Origin: Escherichia ruysiae
GTDB lineage: Bacteria > Pseudomonadota > Gammaproteobacteria > Enterobacterales > Enterobacteriaceae
Direction: 5' to 3' (one strand)
Assembly: GCF_902498915.1 (NCBI RefSeq)
Contig: NZ_CABVLQ010000001.1
Length of the DNA stretch: 64,000 bases
Positions 16,748-23,831 of this stretch are shown here, one piece after another (the first letter of the stretch is position 1; every line of letters begins with the position of its first letter). The notes under the pieces were generated by a model. That model did no database searches. It was not told the DNA's origin and saw only the letters and a program-made list of their open reading frames with translations. Position numbers and translations under genes: made by a program.

Positions 16748-18229
16748 ATGAATAAACACGCATCACAGCCGCGCGCTATCTACTACGTTGTCGCGCTACA
16801 AATCTGGGAATATTTTAGCTTCTACGGAATGCGCGCCCTGCTGATTCTCTATCTCACCAATCAACTGAAGTACAACGATACCCACGCTTACGCGTTATTC
16901 AGTGCCTACTGTTCACTGGTATATGTCACGCCAATTCTTGGCGGTTTCCTGGCCGATAAAGTGCTCGGCAACCGTATGGCGGTAATGCTGGGAGCGTTGT
17001 TGATGGCGATCGGGCATCTGGTGCTGGGCGCCAGCGAGATCCATCCGACATTCCTCTATTTGTCGCTGGCGATTATCGTCTGCGGCTATGGCCTGTTTAA
17101 ATCCAACGTCAGTTGCCTGCTTGGCGAACTCTATGAGCCAACCGATCCGCGTCGTGATGGCGGTTTCTCGCTGATGTATGCGGCAGGTAACGTGGGTTCT
17201 ATTATCGCCCCTATCGCCTGTGGTTACGCCCAGGAAGAATACAGCTGGGCAATGGGCTTTGGCCTGGCTGCGGTCGGGATGATCGCCGGGCTGGTCATTT
17301 TCTTATGCGGCAATCGTCATTTCGCTCATACTCGGGGCGTTAATAAGGAGGTGCTGTGTGCGAAAAACTTTCTCCTGCCGAACTGGGGATGGCTGCTGGT
17401 TCTGCTGGTCGCAACACCTGCGCTGATTACTGTATTGTTCTGGAAAGAATGGTCGGTATACGCCTTAGTTGTTGCCACGGTGATTGGACTGGCGGTGCTG
17501 GCAAAAATTTATCGCCAGGCAGAAAATCAGAAACAGCGTAAAGAACTGGGGCTGATTGTTACCCTTACCTTCTTCAGTATGTTGTTCTGGGCCTTCGCAC
17601 AACAGGGCGGCAGTTCGATTAGCCTTTATATCGACCGTTTCGTTAACCGCGATATTTTCGGTTATACCGTTCCTACGGCGATGTTCCAGTCGATTAATGC
17701 CTTCGCAGTCATGCTGTGTGGGATGTTCCTTGCGTGGGTGGTAAAAGAGAGCGTCGCGGGAAATCGTACCGTGCGCATTTGGGGGAAATTTGCTCTTGGC
17801 CTCGGTCTGATGAGCGCCGGATTCTGCATTCTGACCTTAAGCGCCCGCTGGTCTGCGATGTATGGACACTCTTCCCTGCCGCTGATGGTTCTGGGGCTGG
17901 CAGTGATGGGCTTTGCCGAACTGTTTATCGATCCGGTAGCCATGTCGCAAATTACGCGTATTGAAATCCCCGGCGTGACCGGCGTATTAACCGGAATTTA
18001 TATGCTGCTTTCCGGCGCGATTGCGAACTATCTGGCTGGCGTCATTGCCGATCAGACATCGCAAGCTTCGTTTGATGCTTCCGGGGCGATCAACTATTCC
18101 ATCAATGCATATATTGAAGTGTTTGATCAAATCACCTGGGGCGCACTGGCGTGTGTAGGACTGGTACTGATGATTTGGCTGTACCAGACGCTGAAATTCA
18201 GAAACCGCGCGCTGGCGCTGGAGTCTTAA
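16748..18229 (+). CDS. dtpD: Dipeptide/tripeptide:proton symporter DtpD
   Basis: 493 residues with about 12-14 membrane segments, POT/PTR family. The first helix carries IWEYFSFYGMRALLILYLT, the ExxERFxYYG-like proton-coupling motif in the E-x-x-x-F-S-F-Y-G variant of this subfamily. GLFKSNVSCLLGELY and the DGGFSLMYAAGNVGSI motif follow. It imports di- and tripeptides using the proton gradient. It is a single gene, divergent from ybgI across a 270-base gap. Older name ybgH. Confidence 0.95.
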   Translation: MNKHASQPRAIYYVVALQIWEYFSFYGMRALLILYLTNQLKYNDTHAYALFSAYCSLVYVTPILGGFLADKVLGNRMAVMLGALLMAIGHLVLGASEIHPTFLYLSLAIIVCGYGLFKSNVSCLLGELYEPTDPRRDGGFSLMYAAGNVGSIIAPIACGYAQEEYSWAMGFGLAAVGMIAGLVIFLCGNRHFAHTRGVNKEVLCAKNFLLPNWGWLLVLLVATPALITVLFWKEWSVYALVVATVIGLAVLAKIYRQAENQKQRKELGLIVTLTFFSMLFWAFAQQGGSSISLYIDRFVNRDIFGYTVPTAMFQSINAFAVMLCGMFLAWVVKESVAGNRTVRIWGKFALGLGLMSAGFCILTLSARWSAMYGHSSLPLMVLGLAVMGFAELFIDPVAMSQITRIEIPGVTGVLTGIYMLLSGAIANYLAGVIADQTSQASFDASGAINYSINAYIEVFDQITWGALACVGLVLMIWLYQTLKFRNRALALES

Positions 18230-18234
18230 TAAGC

Positions 18235-18330
18235 GCCTGATGCGACGCTGACGCGTCTTATCACGCCTGAATGGCTCATTAAATTTGCACTATCAGGCCG
18301 GATACGGCGTTCACGCCGCATCCGGCAACT
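18235..18330. repeat. REP/BIME element between dtpD and phrB
   Basis: Two inverted REP units (GCGCCTGATGCGACGC...CGTCTTATCA and CGGATACGGCGTTCACGCCGCATCCGGC) lie between the convergent ends of dtpD and phrB. They could also serve as two-way transcription ends. Confidence 0.88.
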
Positions 18331-18354
18331 GGGCACAATTGCCCGACGCGTCTG

Positions 18355-19773
18355 TTATTTCCCCTTCCTCGCCGCCTCATACGCTGCCAGCGTTCGTACT
18401 CTCGCTTCTTTGTGATCGACAATCGGCTCTGGATAATCCAGCTTCACACCCGCTTTCTCTGCCCACTTCCACGGCTCATGCACCGATTTTCCCGGCACAT
18501 CGCGCAGCTCCGGTAACCACTGGCGGATAAACTCGCCTTCGCGGTCAAATTTCTCGCCCTGGGTTGTCGGGTTGAAAATACGAAAATACGGCGCAGCATC
18601 GGTTCCGGTGGAAGCCGCCCACTGCCAGCCACCGTTATTGGCTGCCAAATCACCATCAATCAGCTGCGACATGAAATACCGCTCCCCTTCGCGCCAGTCG
18701 ATCAACAAATCTTTCACCAGAAAGCTAGCTGTGATCATCCGCAGACGGTTATGCATCCAGCCAGTGCTGTTAAGCTGACGCATGGCGGCATCGACAATCG
18801 GGTATCCCGTTTTGCCTTCCTGCCAGGCCTTTAAATGCGCGGGATTGCTTTGCCACTGTACGCGGTCAGTCCAGGCAATAAACGGACGATGTTTACACAG
18901 CGAGGGGTAATACGTTATCAGGTGACGGTAAAACTCGCGCCAAATCAACTCATTAAGCCAGACGCTACCTGCCCCGCCCTCCATCGCCTGCGGTTGTTCC
19001 GCCAGCAGGCGATGTAAACACTGGCGAGGCGATAATCCTCCCGTTGCCAGACTAGCGGACAAACGGCTGGTGCCTTCCACTGCCGGGAAATCACGCTGTT
19101 GCTCGTACAGCCCTGCTCCGTTCTGGCAAAACTGGCGTAATTGCGCAATCGCCACTTTTTCTTCCACCGGGAAATATGCTGTGTCGAAAGGCTGACGAGG
19201 GTAATTCAGCGAAATGGATGGTGCGGGGTCTATCGATCCGCTACTACGTACTTTTGGTGCAGCGACGCACTCCGGCATCCCTTCCCGCAGCCGTTTCAGC
19301 CAGGCATTTTTAAATGGCGTAAAGACTTTGTACATCTCATGGTTACCGGTCATCACCGCGCCAGGTGGCAGGATCACGCTGTCATCAAATCCTTCACACA
19401 CCACGTTACAAAGCGTTTTCTCAACCAGAGCATCCCGCGCTCGCTCATTCACTTCATACTGATAGTTATAAAACAAATGGGTAATGCCGTTTTCCACGCA
19501 CACCTGTTTAACCATTTCGACGCTGGCAGCAAAGTCATCCACTTCATGAAATAACAAAGGAATACCTTTTTCCGCCAGCGCGATTTGTAGCCCGTTCAGT
19601 TGAGCATTGATAAGTTCAGCCTGACGCGGCGACATATTATGCGCTGCCCACTGCTGCGGTGTGGCAATAAACAGCGCCACCACGTGTGCAGATGAATTGC
19701 GGCAGGCAGCAGCCAGCGCGAGATTATCGTGCAGACGTAAATCCTGGCGAAACCAGACCAGATGGGTGGTCAT
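18355..19773 (-). CDS. phrB: Deoxyribodipyrimidine photolyase
   Basis: 472 residues, class I CPD photolyase. It repairs cyclobutane pyrimidine dimers using blue light. The N-terminal antenna domain (MTTHLVWFRQDLRLHDNLAL) binds the folate; the C-terminal FAD domain shows WLNELIWREFYRHL, MRQLNSTGWMHNRLRMI and NNGGWQWAASTGTDAAPYFR. Its ATG overlaps the ybgA stop by four bases, so the two are cotranscribed. Confidence 0.97.
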   Translation of the reverse strand: MTTHLVWFRQDLRLHDNLALAAACRNSSAHVVALFIATPQQWAAHNMSPRQAELINAQLNGLQIALAEKGIPLLFHEVDDFAASVEMVKQVCVENGITHLFYNYQYEVNERARDALVEKTLCNVVCEGFDDSVILPPGAVMTGNHEMYKVFTPFKNAWLKRLREGMPECVAAPKVRSSGSIDPAPSISLNYPRQPFDTAYFPVEEKVAIAQLRQFCQNGAGLYEQQRDFPAVEGTSRLSASLATGGLSPRQCLHRLLAEQPQAMEGGAGSVWLNELIWREFYRHLITYYPSLCKHRPFIAWTDRVQWQSNPAHLKAWQEGKTGYPIVDAAMRQLNSTGWMHNRLRMITASFLVKDLLIDWREGERYFMSQLIDGDLAANNGGWQWAASTGTDAAPYFRIFNPTTQGEKFDREGEFIRQWLPELRDVPGKSVHEPWKWAEKAGVKLDYPEPIVDHKEARVRTLAAYEAARKGK

Positions 19774-20279
19774 AAAACTCCTGCATGGCGCAAGTTAATA
19801 ACACGCGGCCAAAGTTCGAAATAACGTTGCCCTGAAAGCCAGGCATTAGGATAAAGCGCCATATAGTGTTTGATACGCATCAGCGGCGCAAGAAGCGGTT
19901 GCTCGCCACATCGATAACTGTCGATAAGCGCCGCCAGTTGCTGACGTTCTGTGGAATCAAGATGGGGACGAAAATACCCCTGAACGTGCATCAAAACGTT
20001 GGTGTGATCGCGCGGGTTGGCGGGGTGAGAAAGCAAAATAATTACGCGCTGGCGATACTGGTTGTAATACTCCTCCAGATTATGCCACTGGTGAATATCT
20101 GCCACGAACGGGCCGAGCTTGCGGTACTCGGGCTGAGAATGAGCCAGAAATACGAGTTTATAGCGGCTGTGATAATCGAAAAGCGCCGCGCGAGTTAAGC
20201 CTCGCTCTTTAAGACGGTGTAACTCGTGCAAAGCAAAAATGCGGATAAGGGTGCTGTCATCAAATCGTTGCTGATTCAT
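19770..20279 (-). CDS. ybgA: DUF1722 family protein YbgA
   Basis: 169 residues, soluble. The DUF1722 signature is seen in YHSRYKLVFLAHSQPEYRKLGPFVAD and HVQGYFRP. The domain is often fused to or next to photolyase or DUF523 genes; the function is unknown but linkage to phrB is strong (4-base overlap). The start MNQQRFDDS at 20279 has GGAGCAG just upstream; the longer frame to 20390 runs into AT-rich non-coding sequence. Confidence 0.9.
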   Translation of the reverse strand: MNQQRFDDSTLIRIFALHELHRLKERGLTRAALFDYHSRYKLVFLAHSQPEYRKLGPFVADIHQWHNLEEYYNQYRQRVIILLSHPANPRDHTNVLMHVQGYFRPHLDSTERQQLAALIDSYRCGEQPLLAPLMRIKHYMALYPNAWLSGQRYFELWPRVINLRHAGVL

Positions 20280-20564
20280 TACTGCTCCTGAACGGTTTAC
20301 AGGAGTAAGTGTAGACGATGGAGAATGATATTTGTGGGGCAGCGTTTTTGCGGGGAAGCATTTTGTTGGTAAAAATATTATCAACTTCATCTGAGCGTGA
20401 ATTATTCCACTATTTTCCGAGCCGCATTAATTTTTGTACTTTTTTATTTTTAGGAAGTAACAGTTCTCAATGCTTGATTATCTCACTATTAATTGTATTG
20501 TAAACCAATAATCGTACACCATTTTTCTCTTTTTAAAAAACATAAATACTGTTAAAATAAATAT
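20280..20564. other. AT-rich gap between ybgA and the accessory region
   Basis: About 285 bases with no convincing gene. It marks the junction between backbone and the Rhs accessory region. Confidence 0.4.
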
Positions 20565-20865
20565 TCACTTTGCTATCTTAAATACTATTTCTACATTACT
20601 CATCTTTATAATCAAATTATTCTTATCCATAGATATTTTTGCAGATTTAAAATAGCGACTTTCACCAACGTCAGCCATGCAAATTAAACCTAAACCACGA
20701 GCTCCCCCATCCTTTGTACATGAGAAAAATCATCCATCTACTCTATTTATCCCCGAACCTTTAATACCATAATAAATCAGAATTTCTGGGTATTTTTCAT
20801 CCTTCACGCTTTCATATTTTTGGTATTTAATTGAAAACCAGAGCAAGATTACTAAAGCCCGCTTC
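20565..20865 (-). pseudogene. Remnant of an unknown membrane-anchored protein
   Basis: One reading frame runs from the end of the H-repeat to a TGA at 20565-20567, broken only by an in-frame TGA at 20732-20730. It opens with a hydrophobic stretch (ALVILLWFSIKYQKYES), then KYPEILIYYGIKGSGINRVDG, the stop, then FFSCTKDGGARGLGLICMADVG and a tail rich in Lys/Ile. This looks like the end of an anchored periplasmic or immunity-type protein whose start was lost when the H-repeat landed. I do not recognise the family. The frame could be chance, but its composition and the single break argue for a real relic. Confidence 0.45.
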
Positions 20866-21793
20866 CCGCAAGGACTGATGCGATGTAGTCTCTGTCCATG
20901 GCTGCTTTTCGCGTCTTACGTCTTAACCCTGCCTGAATACCTTATATTTCGTCAAAATATTAATGGCGATATACCTGAACCCTGAAAATAATTCTGCTGT
21001 ATTTCCTCTTCTTATTTTGCAGTCGTCTTCATTCATTACCACATCCACGTGCCAGTGATTTCGAATCGCTGCCGCAAACTTTTCTGCGGTTAAATCAGCA
21101 GAACTGATATAATATCTGACCGTTATTTCTGGCTCCTTCTTTTGTTCTGCTATTATTGACCGAAAGGAGACTGCCACGCATAATTTTTTCAGTCCTTTCC
21201 ATTCAAACGTAAAATCAATAAGTTCATCAGGGACATCGCAAACAATATGAAGACGGATTTCTTCTCTGCAATATCTTTCTGGCAACCCATCACATCAGTT
21301 GTGATAATTTTCCCTTTAATCTCCAACATGTTAAGATGTTCAGGAATAGCTGTAATCTCATTGGATTTCTCATCCGTCTTAATCTGCCAAAGGGGCTCAG
21401 ACTGTGCGTAGTTGAGAACGCACTAATGACATGAATCGCTCCCTTGCGGCGACTCTTATCATAAGAGTGCTGGAGCGTTTTTCCATCAATTGCAATGACG
21501 TCTTTATCATTTGAGGAATGGCAGTCACGCATCCAGTTAAAATTTTGCAGGACTGATACAGGATCCAACTCTGGCAATGGAATCGTGAACGGGGATGCCA
21601 TTTTTAAAATGACCATATTGCTTCAAAAAATCGAGATGTGTTTCTCCAAAATCCTCTATATCTTCCTATCCTTCAGCCCCGAAAATGACGGCACAAATAG
21701 TCAACAGTAGAATATCTGACAAATTATGTTCCACTTTCCAGGCTTGTCTGTAATCAGGGGTAATAGAAATATGCTCCATCATTTTTTAAGTAC
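20852..21793 (-). pseudogene. Decayed H-repeat transposase (ISAs1 family, YbfD-like)
   Basis: Segments match the E. coli H-repeat protein in order: MEHISITPDYRQAWKVEH, NWMRDCHSSNDKDVIAIDGKT, GAIHVISAFSTTHSL, EEIRLHIVCDVPDELIDF and NEDDCKIRRGNTAELFSGF. Damage includes a frameshift near the start (an AAAAAATGATGG run), a TAG stop where Trp is expected (about 21660), a frame change near 21390, loss of about 50 codons near 21285, loss of eight codons after RNHWHV (the segment that in this family holds ENxLHW, probably with the catalytic Glu), and a frameshift at 20930. It cannot be active. H-repeats are usual companions of rhs loci. Confidence 0.85.
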
Positions 21794-21994
21794 CATTTTG
21801 TTCTCCTTATTTATGTAAGGAGTATTTGATTATATATAAGCTGTGAAAAACAGTTTTGAGTAATAAGGAATTACTCAATTATTGAATATATAGTGCGAAT
21901 TATTTAGTGCAAAAAACAACGTTATGTCATCTTTCCCTGGGGCTGCCCCCCTTAATCACCGCTCACCACAAGCAACTAATCAAGGTAGTTAATC

Positions 21995-22320
21995 ATGGCT
22001 GAACACGATATTACGCCAGAAGTCACCATTTCCAAAACACAGCGCCGCTATAAAGTCGGCTATGTCAGAACCCGCCACCAGGAGCGCACAACAGGTATAG
22101 CCCGGTATTATTCACAACATCCCAGCCTGCACCTTAAGGGCGACTGGCTGAAGCGGGATTTGATACCGGGACGGGCGTCACGGTGAAGATCTCGGAAGGG
22201 TGCCTGATCCTGATCGCTGACTGCAACGAGGTGCAGGAACTGAGGAAGGAACTTTATCAGGTTAAACAGGTGGTTAAAGGAATGAAGGTCGGGATATCCG
22301 GTGTATTGAAAGAAGCGTAA
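21995..22320 (+). pseudogene. SymE-like toxin gene, copy 1, frameshifted
   Basis: It starts MAEHDITPEVTISKTQRRYKVGY and reaches LHLKGDWL, the SymE N-terminal region. Compared with copy 2 (CTGAGAGAAGCGGG), it has CTGAAGCGGG: four bases are missing at about 22153, shifting the frame to an early stop at 22186. The rest of the SymE-like domain (GTGVTVKISEGCLILIAD ... ELYQVKQVVKGM) continues in the new frame to TAA at 22318-22320. SymE proteins have an AbrB-like fold and were described as SOS-induced toxins; SymE-like genes often sit next to rhs genes. Intact length would be about 108 residues. Confidence 0.8.
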
Positions 22321-22325
22321 AAATA

Positions 22326-22359
22326 AAAGCCGGGGAGATTTAATTCCTCACCCGGCTTT
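22326..22359. terminator. Two-way terminator between SymE-like copy 1 and immunity gene 1
   Basis: AAAGCCGGG (22326-22334) pairs with CCCGGCTTT (22351-22359), with A and T runs on the two sides, so it can stop transcription from both convergent genes. A near copy is at 23527-23562. Confidence 0.85.
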
Positions 22360-22362
22360 ATT

Positions 22363-22686
22363 TTAGTCGCCTGGTTTTTCCCAATACTTTATTTTTTCCA
22401 TTTCTCTTTCGATATCATCCATATCATCATCGCCTAGTTCGTTATTAAATTTCTCCGTTATAATCATTCTTATATGTGCAAGACGATGAGTTATTTTATT
22501 TCTATCAATAAATCCAGTGGTTTCTTTGCAATAAGCAATTTCATTATTAATCATATTATCATCACTTTGAGAATGATAATAATACCGGGCTATGTCTCTA
22601 AGAGAAATCAGCAAGTAATTAATTTCACTTAGAACAGACAATGCCTCCTCTCCAGTTAACATGATGTTTTTATTATCTTTATGCAT
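22363..22686 (-). CDS. Putative immunity protein for the orphan HYD1-like Rhs tip
   Basis: 107 residues starting MHKDNKNIMLTGEEALSV at 22686. Its ATG lies one base after the TAA of the tip frame (TAATATG), the tight coupling expected of a toxin-immunity pair. The protein is acidic (DDDMDDIEREMEK), mostly predicted helical, without signal peptide or membrane segment, so it should act in the cytosol. I do not recognise the family. Low GC, like the tip before it. The role is inferred from position only. Confidence 0.6.
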   Translation of the reverse strand: MHKDNKNIMLTGEEALSVLSEINYLLISLRDIARYYYHSQSDDNMINNEIAYCKETTGFIDRNKITHRLAHIRMIITEKFNNELGDDDMDDIEREMEKIKYWEKPGD

Positions 22687-22687
22687 A

Positions 22688-23125
22688 TTATTTCCGTTTA
22701 GTGATTTTTGCATTATCAGAAAGAGTGATATCACCTTTTGCAGTCAATTCATCGGTGTGATATCGTGGATTAGGTACCCATTCAAGTTGTTCATTTGGAA
22801 CATCAGTTTCAACATAATCACGTCCACGGCCCGGTTTTATTTGATATTTACTTTCAACTTCGACTTGACTTAATGGTTTTTTACTAGCCGGTTCAAGATA
22901 CACTCTATTATTATCTTTTGCCAATATTTTACCTGTTTTACCAATCTCGGTTGAACCCTTACGATTAGTATAATGCCGCACACGAGTAGTTCCATTACAG
23001 AGCTCTTTTTTTAATCCGAGTGGATCACTATATTTCAGCGGATTAGGCGCATATTGGTAGAGGTTTAATCCGCCTCTTAGCCCTATCGGGTCAAATCGCG
23101 CAATCTAATCGAAGTCCGGATCGTA
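22688..23125 (-). pseudogene. Orphan Rhs C-terminal tip, HYD1-type ADP-ribosyltransferase-like
   Basis: The frame begins with remains of the Rhs core end: YDPDFD, a TAG stop (23107-23105), then ARFDPIGLRGGLNLYQYAPNP and YSDPLGL, the hyperconserved junction. A variable tip of about 105 residues follows. The tip reads RHYTNRKGSTEIGKTGKILA, then NNRVYLEP, GRGRDYVETDVPNEQLEWVP and ELTAKGDITL. This order fits the HYD1-signature ADP-ribosyltransferase toxins, from memory of that family. It has no start codon of its own other than GTG at 22981 and no upstream core. It is therefore a displaced tip, silent unless recombined onto the intact Rhs gene. Confidence 0.7.
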
Positions 23126-23285
23126 CTATCAGTTTCGTCTATAAATCACTAAAACCATCACGTCATAGTTCATACGCTACCGCCGCCCCCTGATAAAGTA
23201 AGCTATCTGCACGAAGTTAATTTTACTATCTAATCAGCAGATTAAATATAAAAATATCATTTCCAAAACACAGCGCCACTGTACC

Positions 23286-23519
23286 GTGGGCTATCTGCCC
23301 AACCGCAGTGACACGCGGGTGATCAAAATCAGCGCCAAATGGCTGAGAGAAGCGGGATTTGAGATCGGCACGGGCGTTACCGTGAAGATCTCGGAAGGCT
23401 GCCTGATCCTGCTAGCGGATAACAACGAAGTACAGGAACTGCGCAGGGAACTTTATCAGGTTAAACAGGCAGTTAAGGGGATGCGTGACGGGATGTTTAG
23501 TGTGCTGAACGAACATTAA
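23286..23519 (+). CDS. SymE-like protein, copy 2, N-terminally truncated
   Basis: 77 codons if GTG at 23286 is used. GYLPNRSDTRVIKISAKWLREAGFEIGTGVTVKISEGCLILLADN and ELRRELYQVKQAVKGM match the SymE AbrB-like domain. Homology to copy 1 starts upstream at ATTTCCAAAACACAGCGCC (about 23260), but copy 1's MAEHDITPEVT start is missing, so the 5' end was lost in the rearrangement that joined it to Rhs debris. It may still be translated from GTG; without a proper start it is likely vestigial. Confidence 0.65.
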   Translation: MGYLPNRSDTRVIKISAKWLREAGFEIGTGVTVKISEGCLILLADNNEVQELRRELYQVKQAVKGMRDGMFSVLNEH

Positions 23520-23526
23520 ATAATAA

Positions 23527-23562
23527 AAAGCCGGGAAGATTTAATTTCTTACCCGGCGTTAT
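23527..23562. terminator. Two-way terminator between SymE-like copy 2 and immunity gene 2
   Basis: GCCGGG (23530-23535) and CCCGGC (23552-23557) flank AAGATTTAATTTCTTA, with A/T runs outside. It is near-identical to the one at 22326-22359. Confidence 0.8.
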
Positions 23563-23564
23563 TA

Positions 23565-23831
23565 CTATTTAACTAATTTTTTTAAATAAATAACAACATC
23601 ATGTTCTAACAAATTATTGAAGATATTATTAAAAGTACATAGATGCTCATATTCACTCTTTGTTATAACAAGATCATTCTCGCAGAGATAATCACATAAT
23701 ATTTCAAAAGCTAATGGCTCTTCCCCAAAATCGATGTAACTCAACGCATAATTCAGTTCATCTTCAGAAAGTCTGCCATGAAAATTTTCACCAAATTCTT
23801 TTAACTCTATACCAGTAGTAGTAGTCATCAT
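23565..23831 (-). CDS. MafI-like immunity protein for the EndoU-type Rhs tip
   Basis: 88 residues. Its ATG overlaps the rhs stop by four bases (ATGA), so production is coupled to the toxin. The pattern LSEDELNYALSYIDFGEEPLAFEILCDYLCENDLVI resembles the MafI family, which protects Neisseria from MafB toxins, some of which carry EndoU nuclease ends. That pairing fits the EndoU-like tip here. Small, acidic and cytosolic. Family assignment is from memory of the motif. Confidence 0.75.
   Translation of the reverse strand: MMTTTTGIELKEFGENFHGRLSEDELNYALSYIDFGEEPLAFEILCDYLCENDLVITKSEYEHLCTFNNIFNNLLEHDVVIYLKKLVK

Noticed and set aside
23125..23285. Possible further Rhs core sequence upstream of the orphan tip
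   Set aside because: Beyond YDPDF the translation shows only stops and weak resemblance; core homology cannot be supported there.
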